From Amphibalanus amphitrite (taxonomy: Eukaryota; Arthropoda; Thecostraca; Balanomorpha; Balanidae), in NCBI RefSeq assembly GCF_019059575.1, contig NW_024882883.1, forward strand, positions 1 through 64,000: DNA of 64,000 bases, written 5' to 3'. The position numbers and the translations under genes are program-made. The notes beneath the pieces were generated by a model that had not been told where the DNA came from, did no database searches, and was given only the letters and a program-made list of their open reading frames with translations. Of this stretch, positions 1 through 10,759 are shown piece after piece. How positions within the stretch are numbered: position 1 is the stretch's first letter; every line of letters begins with the position of its first letter.

Positions 1-21
1 ACAGAAAGACAGACGGACAGG

Positions 22-393
<372 letters not shown>

Positions 394-763
394 CAAACAT
401 AAAGACAGACAGATACAGTTACAAACAAAAAACATGGAGACAGAGGCAGTTACAAACACAAAACATGGAGAAAGAGGCAGCCAAAGAAAGTGTTGCATAG
501 AGTGCACAGAGATATTGTGGTGCGCCGGTGGTTGCATAGAGTCTTTGCTGTGGGAAAGAATTATGGATTATGTGAGCGGAATATGGATCACACCGAGCGG
601 AGGTGAGCCAAACCTGGTGCTACAGCGACGATGTAATCAGTTATCAGGGACACCAGTGCGGCATCCAGGCAGAGTTGAACAGCAAGTCTCACTGCTGATC
701 CACTGAAATATCCGCAATATTTCCTTGTCGAGTTTGGATAATACATTAAAATCACCTCCATCG
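394..763. other. Unassigned sequence between microsatellite and repeat
   Basis: No recognisable gene or repeat. A 90-codon frame (434-706, +) begins in the degenerate end of the microsatellite and shows no family features. In the model proposed for the exon at 902-1008 this would be intron or beyond. Confidence 0.5.
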
Positions 764-873
764 CGCTACTGGCCTGCCACACACGACCCTCAGTGTGCCG
801 CTACTGGCCAGCCACACACGACCCTCTGTGTGTGCCCCTACTGGCCTGCCACACACGACCCTCAGTGTGCCGT
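764..873. repeat. Three tandem ~36-bp repeats
   Basis: Three consecutive imperfect copies of a unit containing CTACTGGCC, GCCACACACGACCCTC and GTGTGC, starting near 764, 799 and 836. They sit about 30 bp downstream of the predicted splice donor of the minus-strand exon, so they would lie at the start of intron 1. Confidence 0.85.
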
Positions 874-901
874 GAGCGCCCCCGTGTAGACGGCGGCTCA
901 C

Positions 902-1008
902 CGGCCCGGCGGCGGCGGCGGCGGCGGCGACGGCGGCGCAATGAACCACTCCTCCATCCAGGCGGGCACGTCGGCCGGCCGGTCGGCGGACACGACCACT
1001 GCCGGCAT
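902..1008 (-). CDS. Probable first coding exon of an unidentified host gene
   Basis: Putative exon 1, minus strand. An ATG at 1008-1006 lies in a GCGCC-ATG context (G at -3) about 110 bp downstream of a TATAAA at 1123-1118. The frame encodes about 35 residues starting MPAVVVSADRP and ending in a run of seven prolines encoded by (CCG/GCC)n. It then reaches CCG|GTGAGC, a good splice donor (GT at 901-900); reading through instead gives an immediate stop. Codon use and CpG density differ from the surrounding repeats. I do not recognise the protein. The upstream region has heat-shock elements, so a stress-inducible product is an inference only. Alternatives: a non-coding 5' exon or a chance frame in a CpG island. 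The rest of the gene would lie beyond the left edge of the window. Confidence 0.5.
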
Positions 1009-1112
1009 GGCGCGGCCCGCCTCACACAGCTCGGGGTCCGACTCACCACACAGTCCACTCGGCACCGACTTCTCCGTCCGGCGCCAACACTGACCCAATG
1101 CTCGGCCGCGCG

Positions 1113-1370
1113 CCGACTTTATAGCGCCGCCGCCGTCCGCCACCCTCTCCCAGCCGGCAGCGTCACTCCTTCCACCAGAATGTTCTCTCGTATGGTGGAA
1201 TGTTCCTGAAGGAACACATAATGAATCCACATGACCTGACTTGTGACGTCATAAGCTGGACTCTGAGTGACCTGAGGTCATGACCCATGACGTCATCACA
1301 GGTCACGGTGACGTCAGGTCGCGTCATATAATGACGTCAGTCATGCCAGAGGACGTGTGACGTCATTCGG
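1113..1370 (-). promoter_or_regulatory. Core and proximal promoter: TATA, heat-shock elements, five TGACGTCA sites
   Basis: On the minus strand TATAAA occupies 1123-1118. Upstream, GAA-TG-TTC-CT-GAA at 1198-1210 (continuing GGAAC) is a textbook heat-shock element of alternating inverted pentamers, and GAATGTTC at 1178-1185 is a second partial one. Further upstream, perfect palindromic TGACGTCA (CRE-type) octamers lie at 1244, 1288, 1309, 1332 and 1358, mixed with AGGTCA/TGACCT half-sites. The order TATA, HSE, CRE with the predicted exon downstream is coherent. The CRE/AGGTCA mixture closely resembles the interior of TTAA elements elsewhere in this window. Confidence 0.6.
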
Positions 1371-1747
1371 TGCGGCGGTGGGTGACGGCACGGGCCGCCG
1401 TACCGCACCAGCCGACTGAGCCGGGCGGCAGCGCGCCGCGGCTGTGCAGTGTGCACTCTCCATACAGTCACGTGTCACGACCGACCAGCGCCGGTCAGCA
1501 CAGGAGAGCAGCGGCCGACACGCCGCGCCCCGCACCAGGCCCTGTCCACACTCCACAAGGCCTCAGCTCCGGTCGGGCCTCGCTAAAAACACAAACACAC
1601 ACATTTTGGCGAAGCTGTACCTCCGATACAGCTGAAGGCTTCGTGTTTTTGAAAATACAGTCCACAGCAGAAGTAATGTGTGGTTTCAGTCATGAGCATG
1701 TTCTGCTTCTGAACCCTAGGAACGATTAGCCAGATTGCAACGATACT
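1371..1747. other. CpG-rich flank upstream of the promoter
   Basis: GC- and CpG-rich to about 1600, then ordinary sequence. A + strand frame (1370-1729) runs through it but has no family features and looks like an open frame in a CpG island. It could belong to a divergent transcript; nothing decides this. Confidence 0.4.
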
Positions 1748-1751
1748 TTAA

Positions 1752-2923
1752 CCCGCGCGGGGCTGGGGGGTGTAAATTTTACACCCCTCGCGAATTTTTG
1801 CAATATCTCAAAAACGGCGGCGCGCAGCCCCGCCAAACTTTCAGTACCTTTTCTTACATCAATTTGACACGTTCCCTGAAAATTTGAGCGAAATCCGTCG
1901 GAAAATTTTTTGAGAAATCGACGTTTTAGTGACGTCATGTTCGCCATTTTCGCCTCAAAAACGGCAAAAGTTCAAACGCCGCTACCATCTTCATTTTTAA
2001 AGGAATCAAGACGTAACAAAAAAGGTTATACGTAACTCTACTTTGTCTATCAAATGGCTATCTCGGTTTTTGAAAATTTTGGATTTTGGCCCAAATTTTT
2101 TCAAAAAACTGACTTTTTTTGGGAAAATAATTATAAAATCCAAAATTTTGAGTATATCGAAAAAACCGGAATATATGTCAGAGAAGTGGTCTATGTGCAC
2201 CTACATACCAATTTTTAGAAGAATCGGTTAAAAAATGTGGGAGTTATTCAAGATTTTATGACGTCACGACACACAAAAATTTTGAAAAATGATTTTTTGG
2301 AAGTTCTAGACCTCGTACGGAAACAAAAATAGCACCATTCGATTCGCCGTGAAAAACTGCATCAGATAGACACCTTTTTAGGACTTAACAACCAACTTCA
2401 AAATTTGACCTCACTTTACCTGACCTTGACCTGACCTCGACCTGAAATTCATCCAGAGGTGGTCCATATCACTTATTGAGTGTGCCTATTGAATTCTATG
2501 AGTAAAATGACCCATAAAACATGTGTCGCACATGCCCTTTTCTATATTTTGTTTTTTGGTGACCTGACCTGACCTGACCTGACCTTGACCTTGACCACTG
2601 AATGATATTGTATGCAACGAATATCGTCTTGGTAGCCTAAGAACACGTTTTGGGCAATCTGTCTCAGTCGATGACTCCATTCTTCGACAACTACGGTACA
2701 AGGCCGATACTGTAGAAACTTGCAATTTGTACCCTTGACCTGACCTTGACCTTGACCTCAAACTTTAAATTAAGTACATGTTTTTAGTAGTTCGTGATGA
2801 GATCTTTCGATTGGCGTTTGATTTTTCCAAATCGGACCATTAGTTCGGGAGATAACAGGGGGGTAAAATTTACCCCCCCCCCCAGCCCCGCGCGTTCGGC
2901 TGGAGACCCCAGCCCCGCGCGGG
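1752..2923. mobile_element. TTAA-flanked (piggyBac-type) non-autonomous element, family A
   Basis: Flanked by TTAA at 1748-1751 and 2924-2927. Ends are CCCGCGCGGGGCTGGGGGG on the left and its near inverse on the right (right side has a partial extra copy near 2884-2902). Inside each end is a G-run/C-run hairpin with loop TGTAAATTTTACA or TAAAATTTA. Next comes the 'atctcaaaaacgg..ccaaactttcagtacc' block. The interior has TGACGTCA sites, repeated GACCTGACCT and a CATTCGATTCG block at 2336. No transposase is visible in 1,172 bp, so it is a MITE-like derivative. TTAA duplication with CCC...GGG ends is the piggyBac signature. Confidence 0.8.
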
Positions 2924-3108
2924 TTAAATGTAGCTTACATGTATCTTCACCCTTGCAGCTACAGCTTTATCTATTGACGTCTTCTTTTCAATCAGTCCGC
3001 ATTTAAAAATCGTCGGTCAAAGCCATCCGTTGAGATTGGTAAAACCACACATTACTTTAGCGATGGGCTGCACCTACTCGTTGGGACCTATCTGCCACTC
3101 ATCCCGCG

Positions 3109-5346
3109 CATTAGCGTCGCCACGGGGGGGCAAGCGGGGCAGCTTGCCCCCCCCCCCCCAACCTCGGACCGGGCACCCCCTGAGATCGATACAGATCCGA
3201 TGAGATTTTGGAGTCGGGAAAAAATGGGGGTACCTTTCTGAGAATGCCTGTGGGGTCAGACTCGGTTGGAGCGTGCAGTTCAAACCAGGGTCTGACTCGC
3301 AGTCGCCAAAATCTTCAAGACTCCGAGTCCAGACTCGGAAATGTCAATGCTGTGATTCATTCCATGTTCCTAGTTCGTTCTTTATTACACTTTACAGCTG
3401 ATTTTCATAAGTTTTGGAGTGCTGACACAATTTTCGTTCAAAGCGTGAAACGAAACCTTGCACGAAACCTCGCAGGGCTCATGAGCTTGCTTTAAACAAA
3501 GGCTCCTAAGGAGCTCCACTGAGCCCTAAAGAAGCTTTCAGAGGGCCCAAACCGGCCTCTGAAAGTCCCACTGGTGTCCATGTCTTCTGAGGGCCCATAC
3601 AGGGATCTTTGAGCCTTCGAACATTTCTGAGAACCTTAACTGGCCTCTGATAGTTCAGCCAAACTTTTGAGACTTTGCTAACCCCAAGCCGGCATCTGAG
3701 GGGTCACAGCTCACGTGTACCTCTGAGGTCCACAACTCATGTTTATTATGTCCCTACGTAGGGTCTTTAGGGATTCGAAACAGACCCCGAGGGTTCATAC
3801 CTACTGTTATCCGAGGACTCCAGGCTCACCCTGGGCCTAGTCTCTTAGCGCCCGCCGCCCACACTGGCTTCTGAGGGCCCCACCTTGGGCTCGGAAAGGC
3901 GAAAGCCCTAAAGCACCACGTACACGTAAATATTTGAGGTGACCCGCGCCGATCTCCGGGATCCTTCTGAGAGTCAGCACTGACCCGGAGTGGCCTGAAA
4001 TGGCCTGGAAGTCCCAAACCTATCTCTAAGGGATCCCTTGCCGCTATGCCGTGCGTATCTTTTGGTTCCGTTGAACAGTTTTTGCTCGCGTTTGCAGCGC
4101 TTCCCTTCACACGAAAAACGGGAAACTTTTGTTCACACTCGAGTGAACAAAACACTTCCATTCACCATGGAGCAAAGATGAATTACTTCCGATTCACACT
4201 TCCGACATTCACTCTCCGCCGAATGCCCAACTTAGCTACGATCGGCGGCTGGGATAAGTCCTAAACATTTCACGTAAAACCTCTGCATGCATGCGTGAAT
4301 GAAGGTTTTAGCAGGGTGGGTGATCCGATTAAATGGAGCGTTTTTCACCTTTTTCTTGGTAATGATTATGAGCGTCGAGCGTCTGCACAGCGGCCCTCTG
4401 CAGTGCGTCGGCAATCGCAGCCACTATATACTATAATTCTACCAGTGGTCATGAAATTTCAAAATTTCGAATTTTTCTGTAAAAAAAATCACATGTCATA
4501 GCTAGAAGGAAACCTTTGTCAGGGTGACACAAAAAAAAACGGTCATCACCAAATTTCGAATAACTTCGGAAGTTTTATTCAGATCATCACCAAACTTCGG
4601 CCACTTAAGGTCACACCTATGTAGCATACATCCACCAAGTTTCAAGTCTTCACTACGAATACTTTTAGTACAGTGTGTGTTTTACTGACGCTCCACAATG
4701 TGCTCCAGGTGAGCGCCACGGCGCTGCAGGGCGTAGGCACACTTGCATCCGGCGGGCAAAGTTGTCGATAACCCGATGGCTGTGCACTTTACAGAGTGCA
4801 ATGGCCTCTGGAGACAGTGCTCAGGGGGTGTGCTACCCCTGAAACGTTATTCTTATCGGGTTATCGGCAACTTTGCCCGCCGGATGCAGGTGTGCCTACG
4901 CCCTGCAGCGCCGGGGCGCTCACCTGGAGCACATTATGGAGCGTCCGTAAAACACACACTGTACTAAAAGTATTCGTAGTGAAGACTTGAAACTTGGTGG
5001 ATGTCTGCTACATAGGTGTGACCTAAAGTGGCCGAAGTTTGGTGATGATCTGAATAAAACTTCCGAAGTTATTCGAATTTTGGTGATGACCGCTTTTTTT
5101 GTGTCACCCTGTACTATAATTCTACCAGTCGTTTTTGTCATGAAATTTCAAAATTTCGATTTTTTCCTGTAAAAAATTACACGTCATAGCTAGAAGAAAA
5201 CCTTTGTCACCATCGGATTCCTCGCACCATTGCGCGTCGAATGATATGTAAAAAGAGTGAGTTAAGACTGGGGAAAGGCAAGTTTTAACACAAAATTTGA
5301 TTTTGCCCCCCCCCCCCCCAACCGAAAATCTCTGGCGACGCCTATG
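3109..5346. mobile_element. hAT-like non-autonomous element, copy A
   Basis: Perfect 8-bp duplication ATCCCGCG at 3101-3108 and 5347-5354. Termini are CATTAGCGTCGCCA and, inverted, CATAGGCGTCGCCA, followed by G-run/C-run hairpins on the 5' side. Homologous along its length to copy B (46698-55875). Removing the foldback insert 4520-5111 and one ~90-bp duplicated segment leaves about 1.56 kb, close to copy B once its inserts are removed. The internal GAG-CCC-rich stretch (about 3480-4020) has no open reading frame of note. It was inserted into sequence next to the RT pseudogene that starts at 5356. hAT is inferred from duplication length and the CA(G/T)..GCGTCGCCA ends. Confidence 0.88.
4520..5111. 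mobile_element. Foldback MITE inside hAT copy A
   Basis: Begins CAGGGTGACACAAAAAA and ends with its inverse. The arms pair over about 250 bp (AACTTCGGAAGTTTTATTCA, TCCACCAAGTTTCAAGTCTT and GGGCGTAGGCAC all recur inverted), leaving a loop near 4780-4850. It is flanked by two direct copies of the same ~90-bp host segment (about 4431-4519 and 5112-5208). hAT copy B has only one copy of that segment and no insert, so the insertion came with a duplication much longer than a normal target duplication, or followed an unequal exchange. Confidence 0.85.
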
Positions 5347-5355
5347 ATCCCGCGA

Positions 5356-5800
5356 CTTTCTATCTCTGCTCCTTCCCGATTACTGGGTGGGCATATGTAT
5401 GTGGTCTAATGTAGGTCGTGTATAGGCTAGTTAGGACGGTTCTTGGGAGGAATTTTGCTACAGGATATATTGGTCCAAGGAACGTGTTCACGGTCCTTAC
5501 TATGTTATTGACGTGATGGTGAACATGCAAGTCAGTGGAAAGCGTCAGTCCTAGATGTTTGTGATGTGTCCATGTTGGCAAGTCTTGTCCTTCAAATAAA
5601 AGCGATAGATTGTGTCCGTCCTGTCTGTTTGTGAAGCTAAGTCGCACTGTCTTCTTGGCGTTAAATGTAATGGCCCAGTCCTTTCCATGCTGCCTGATAG
5701 CGTCCAAGTCTTTTTGAAGTGATCGTTGGTCGTCTGGATTGTCGTGTAAGTGAGATGAATACAGTGAAGTGTCGTCTGCGTAGAAAAGGACATGTGACCT
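5356..5800 (-). pseudogene. Non-LTR retrotransposon RT fragment (YADD to thumb)
   Basis: Reading down the minus strand from about 5794, the frame begins at an LFYADDTSLYSS motif, the catalytic YADD of a LINE reverse transcriptase. It continues through QKDLDAIRQHGKDW, ITFNAKKT and HKHLGLTLSTDL, then LGPIYP and TYIRPH, the order seen after the active site in Jockey/CR1-type polymerases. The catalytic upstream half and the C-terminal part are missing. The 5' side ends at a fragment of a TTAA-type repeat near 5796. The 3' side diverges from the family after TYIRPH, and hAT copy A is inserted just beyond. Confidence 0.82.
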
Positions 5801-5940
5801 TTATAGTTCTTTCGACACGTCTTGTCGAGAGGAACACGATGCTGGTAAAAGAAAGTTCGTGCAAGATTAGCGTCATAAGTTATTGCAGAAAAATTATTCC
5901 CGAAAAATCGAGGATAATTTTTGTTATTAATTATTAACTA
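5796..5940. mobile_element. Internal fragment of a TTAA-type element
   Basis: TTCGACACGTCTTGTCGAG followed by ACGATGCTGGTAAAA and a GTTATT motif parallels 13055-13130 and 10448-10520, i.e. the conserved internal block of TTAA elements without its ends. Sequence to about 5990 holds nothing else recognisable. Confidence 0.55.
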
Positions 5941-5994
5941 GAGGTACAGGTTTACGCGATAACTGTATGTTTTGATATGTATGATTAACGGATG

Positions 5995-6403
5995 CATTAG
6001 TTTGGGTGTAGAAACTAGAGGGGCCAATGGCAGGGTCTCAGGTCCGAAGGGCCCCTGCGAACACAATGGAAAGGGGTCCCGAGGGGCCCATTGGCAAAAC
6101 TTTAGGCCCGAAGGGCCCTTTTATAACCAATGGAAAGGGCCCAGAGGGGCCCCAGTGGCAAGGTCTTAACTTCGCTTGACGGGGCCTCTGATAACTTGAC
6201 GAGGGCACTCTAAGCAACAGAAAACCCCTCTGAATACACGACAGGGCCCCCTGAGCGCATGGAGGGGCCCCTGATCGCTTCACGGGACCCTCTAAGCCAC
6301 AGAAAGGCTCTCTGAGTACACGACAGGGCCCTCTAAGTGCATGAAGAGGCCCCTGAGCGCGCGTGACGGGTCCTCTGATGTACAGGAAAACTCTCTGAGC
6401 AAA
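5995..6403. repeat. Degenerate GGGCCC-rich satellite, segment 1
   Basis: Short degenerate units rich in AGGGGCCC, with phrases such as 'gcccgaagggcccttttataaccaatg' and 'ggcaaggtct' that recur at 7740-7846 and 11341-11400. This is the left part of a long block later split by a TTAA element and a hAT-like element. Confidence 0.75.
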
Positions 6404-6407
6404 TTAA

Positions 6408-7596
6408 CCCGCGCCCTGGTGGGGTCTGTTTATAACGCGACCTGGTGGGGGGGGGGGGCTATTTTTTGCCCCCCCTCGTATCTCCGAAACTACTGGACGG
6501 ATCCGCAAATTTCAAACGGCGTTCGAAAGGCCTGTCAAATTTGTCAAGGGAAACCAAATTTTATTGACCTCAGGGTCACCGATGACGTCACAGGTCAGGT
6601 CAAAGATGAAATGTTTCACCGTTCACGGGTCTTCTAGGGAATGCGCTATAACACCGAGGAAAACGCATTTTGTCGGGAATCAGCGATAGGGCGTCAGTTG
6701 CCTAGTAGATATGTTGCTGTTAGAGGTCACTGGTCATACCAGGTCAGGTCACAGGTCAGGTCACCAAAGGTCACCAAGGGTCACCACATGAACCCAACTT
6801 TACTAAGGTTGTGCGATGCATGTTTTATGGCCAGTTTTTCATTTCCAACTCAATGGTGTTGGTTATAAGACCATCAGGTACGGTTTAGGTCACTTTCTGG
6901 TGGAGGTCAGGTCAAGGTCAGGTCAAAAAAGGTCAAATTTTAAAGTTGATATTTTTGCATAAATGGGTATTGATTCGATGCAGCTCGTCACGGGGAGTCT
7001 AATGGTGGTATTTGTTTTGCGCTACGAGATCTAGAATTGCTGAAAATTGAGTTTGAAAATTTGACGTCATCAATTTTGAACAGTTTTTTCGCTATAACTT
7101 GGCCAAAAAAAAGAGGTATCGATCTCAAATTTGGTATGTAGATAGAAGGCGGTAGGGACTATCACATATATTCCGGTTTTTTCGAAATTCAAAAAACTTT
7201 TTGGATTTGTTGGCTATTATATTCAAAAAATCTATTTTTTGATTTTTGGGGGTCAAAATCCCAAAATTTCAAAAATCCGAGATAGCAGTTTTGTAGCCCT
7301 GTTCATTCTACAGCTTTCATGTCTGTATCATTTTTCTGTATTTGCAAAGCTATAGGCCTGACAGCTCTTCCCGCGAAACCCTTTTTTGGGTCGAAAACGG
7401 CAGAACATGACGTCACTCTGACGTCATTTCCGGCCAACCTATCATAGCCTTTGGAAAAATTTTTGGTCACAATGTGTAAAATTGATGTCCGGGAGGGTAC
7501 TGAAAGTTTGGTGACGATCGGCGCAGTGGTTCTCGAGATATATCGAAAAGTCTGGAGGGGGGGGGCAAAAAATAGCCCCCCCCACCAGGTCGCGGG
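6408..7596. mobile_element. TTAA-flanked element, family B
   Basis: Left TTAA at 6404-6407 followed by CCCGCGCCCTGGTGGGG, with a second near-copy of the terminus (ACGCGACCTGGTGGGG) at 6435. The right end is CCCCACCAGGTCGCGGG followed by TTAC at 7597-7600, a one-base decay of TTAA. Hairpins with loop CTATTTTTTG / CAAAAAATAG sit inside both ends. The interior has TGACGTCA at several places, many AGGTCAGGTCA repeats (6735-6790, 6900-6930) and the GATTCGATGCAGCTCGTC block at 6971. Most of its length matches the element at 44762-46475. No transposase. Confidence 0.8.
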
Positions 7597-7600
7597 TTAC

Positions 7601-7846
7601 GGACCCCCAAGGGGCCCCTGACCCCTTAGCCAGGATTTTCCTCAGGGGGGCCAATCAGACCGAAAGGGGCCCATGTGAGCGAAGGGGCCCACATTTTCTT
7701 AATTTCATGACATAGTTATTTGCTTAACTACCTTAAAATTACGAACGGCCCCTGCAAACCCAATTGAGAGGGCCCCGAGGGGCCCAGTGGCAAAGCCTCA
7801 GGCCCGAAGGGCCCTTTTATAACCAATGAAGAGAGCCCAGAGGGCC
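7601..7846. repeat. Degenerate GGGCCC-rich satellite, segment 2
   Basis: Continuation of the satellite between the two inserts. 7740-7846 is a direct homologue of 6030-6160. Confidence 0.7.
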
Positions 7847-8023
7847 CTAGCGGCCACGGGCGCCGCCACCGGGGGGGACGGGGGGGACGCGTCCCCCCAC
7901 TCTCAGAATGGAAGGGGGACGTCCCCCCCCCAAAACTCATTACGGAGCGAGCGAAGCGAGCGTAGTCTTTCGTAGGTTAACGGAAATTTCTGAGTATGCC
8001 ATGGTCACGCTTTTGCTAGGCTT

Positions 8024-8565
8024 ATATCTCAGCAACCACTTGACCGATTTACATGCGGTAATTTTTGTAGGGTAGCACTAGATTCATCCCTTCTAACGAG
8101 CATCGGACTATTCCCGATGCATGTGAGTGACTCCATATGCACGTGCCACGTGAAAACCGAAGAGGTGTCAGTTTTGTAACAATTTCAATATCTCGGCAAC
8201 TACTTGGCCGATTGCGCTGAAAGTTGGCATGTAGGTAGGCACCCACTAGGCACTGCATATCCGTGTGCCACAGTCGGGGTGCTGCTGCACGTGCGCACGT
8301 GCAGGGGTCGATTCCAGATCTCGAGAACGGCTGAACCGATTGTGCTGAAATCTGATACATGGTTAGGGACCGGTTAGTAGGGTGCCGTGCAAAAGTCAGT
8401 TGGGACCCATTTTGCACGTGCGCACGTGCAGGGTGCCGCTTCCAGACCTCGAGAACGGCTAGGCCGATTGCGCTCAAATTTGGCACATCGTTAGGGACCG
8501 GTTAGAAGGGTGCAGTGCACAAGTTAGTTGGAGGCATCCCCGCGCAATTTCGCACGTGCAAGGCC
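8024..8565. repeat. Four tandem ~125-165 bp units with palindromic CACGTG pairs
   Basis: Units start near 8024, 8188, 8312 and 8442. Each begins with a version of 'atctcggcaactacttggcc' plus 'gctgaaa.ttggca', continues with 'tagggaccggttag' in two of them, and ends in GCACGTGCGCACGTGC or a degraded form (about 8285 and 8413 are complete). The double CACGTG palindrome is an E-box pair and could form a hairpin. Confidence 0.85.
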
Positions 8566-8616
8566 CACCCCACCCTCTCGCTCGCTCCGTTGGTCGCCCC
8601 AAAAGGCGTTTTACTG

Positions 8617-8906
8617 GTTGTTATCCTACTCGAAATTTGATTAGGCCCTTCGGTCCAATGAGACCATTTCAGAGCCGCAAGTATGAAAGAATTAGTGGGA
8701 GACATTGGTCGGGGCAGCCACCCCAGTGAGCCACTTGGGATGAACCCGACCAATTGAACAGGCAGCCCAGCCCACTGGCACTCACTGCACCCGGCAAAGG
8801 ACTATAGCTCCAGTGGAGCCATTCCCTCATGGGATAGAGTTGCCCGTCCAGCCCGGAGCAGGGGGTTGCGGCGTGGAGGAGAAGGATTTGACTGTCCTGA
8901 GGATGG
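8617..8906. repeat. Dispersed repeat, copy 1
   Basis: Segments 'gcccttcggtc', 'gaccatttcagagccg', 'ggagacattggtc', 'gggataaagttgcccgtcca' (or near) and 'cagggggttgcggcgtggagg' occur in the same order at 62569-63040. It is non-coding with no clear ends; copy 2 carries a MITE insertion. Confidence 0.7.
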
Positions 8907-9724
8907 AAGAGATGGAACGGCCGGTGCCGAATCTGAGAGGGTCCAGGAGGTTTAGATATTCAGTATATGGGGTGTGGGCCTACATGCATTGGTCTGACCC
9001 CTATCACCTCGGCCAACAAAATATCCAGCTCTTATCCGACCTGTCATCGTGAAACTGCCGATTTTTGATATCGTGATCAACGTGTGTCGAATAACACGAC
9101 TGGCCGAACACGGGCCTAATATATTTCGTCTAACCAGCCAAGAGCATGACTTTACACCAATCCGACCTCGAAGTCAAAATAAAATCCGAACATTTTCGAA
9201 GACTTCAACTCCGACTCTGGCCAAAACTGGCCAAAACAGTCAACTCCGACTGATTCCGGCTCCGACCCCACACTTCTGCAGTCACGCTACACTAAATTTC
9301 CAGCTTCTAAGAAATAAGCTATACGGTTGACAGGACCACAAAACTTTGAGGCGACTTGACTACTTAACTTGGTTTTCCTGACCTAAGGTTTTCTGGTATC
9401 AAGCAATTGTTGCACGGGCTGCAAAATTCGTATTTTGGAGCAGTTTTGCCTAATATTTTTTTTTTTGCCAATTTTCGCGGCGCTTCGCGCCGATTCGTGC
9501 AATACCCAAAAAGAGAGATTTGTGACTATACAACGCCCCCTCCCCCACGCGGGTATGCAATATGCATTACCTATGCAATATGCATTATCGATCATATTAG
9601 TGGCATACATCAGCAATTATAGCGTGATAGAACACGAGGCTTTACCGTGTCAAACTGAATCGGACATCAGATGTGTATATAGGTAGGTACTCGGTCGGAA
9701 TGCGGTCTATAGCCATTACTTTAA

Positions 9725-10759
9725 CCCTCGCCGGCCGAGGGGGGGGGGCGGGTGCCGCCCCCCCCCCCATAGGGTTTTTTCGCGATAGCTCCGAACACGC
9801 TGGCGATAGAGAGCTGAAACTTGGCATACCTGACCTTTGATCCAAGCCGCATCTTTTGACACCAACTGCATTTTTGGGTCAGGTCAGGTCACTGACCTAT
9901 GACGTCATAAGTGAACCTCTGCACGGTCTTCAGATGTCGCAACTTCGCAACGCCCTCACTGCCAGAGGAGATGTCACAGGGAAATGAAACTTGCAGGATC
10001 TAGTATCCATTATGAGTCTCACAACTTGTATATCTCGGATTTTTCCTAAAGGTCATATGAGGTCAGGTCATTTTCGTGACCTCACCATTATAAGTCAATG
10101 GGGAAAAATTCAAACTGCTATTCTGGCGCCGGGAACGACCTCCAACTATCTCAAGCACACAGAATCGTGATTTGATGCACTCCTTGCAAGGTTAGATGCG
10201 TCACTTTTGCAATGTTGACCTTCCGTGACGTCATTTATGACGTCATCAAGGTCATATTAGTTTTTCGTCAATAACTCCCGATCAAATTGAGCTAGCGAGT
10301 CGGGAAAGCCACCAATGGACTCAGGAAGACCTGCCAAATCGAATGATATGCGACATGACCTCTTTCGACCAGCTTCGTGACCTGGGGGTGCTGACCTGAC
10401 CTTGACCTGAGGTCAACACCCCAAGTTGACCTGACCCGGACAAAAAGTATATCATTCGACGCGCCTGATCAAGGCGAACACGATGCTGCCAAAATCGCGG
10501 CTCTGCGGCCGTTTTTTGCGAAGTTATTCACCAAAAACTTAACCGTACCCTGGGGCACTTGACCTGACCTCAGAGGTCACCGGTTGACCTAGGACCTTAA
10601 AATCGGGTACCAATCTCTGCGTCTCGTAACGGCGCACACGCTCGTTTTTTCCGCGACGCGCTAGCTCCACCAGGGGCGAAACGGCGAGGGGGGGGTCGTA
10701 CCCGCCCCCCCCCCCCCTCGGCCGGCGCGTATGTAGAAAACCAATAGGTCCGGCGAGGG
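9725..10759. mobile_element. TTAA-flanked element, family C (complete)
   Basis: TTAA at 9721-9724 and 10760-10763, with ends CCCTCGCCGGCCGAGG and, inverted, CCCTCGCCGGACC. Subterminal hairpins have a CGGGTGCCG loop on the left and TCGTACCCG on the right between G and C runs. The interior carries 'gctgaaacttggcatacctgacc', TGACGTCA (9899, 10225, 10240), dense AGGTCAGGTCA and CATTCGACGCGCCTGATC at 10450. No coding capacity in 1,035 bp. It is the unpaired relative of the palindromic 47142-49005 locus and of the fragment at 38808-39310. Confidence 0.88.
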
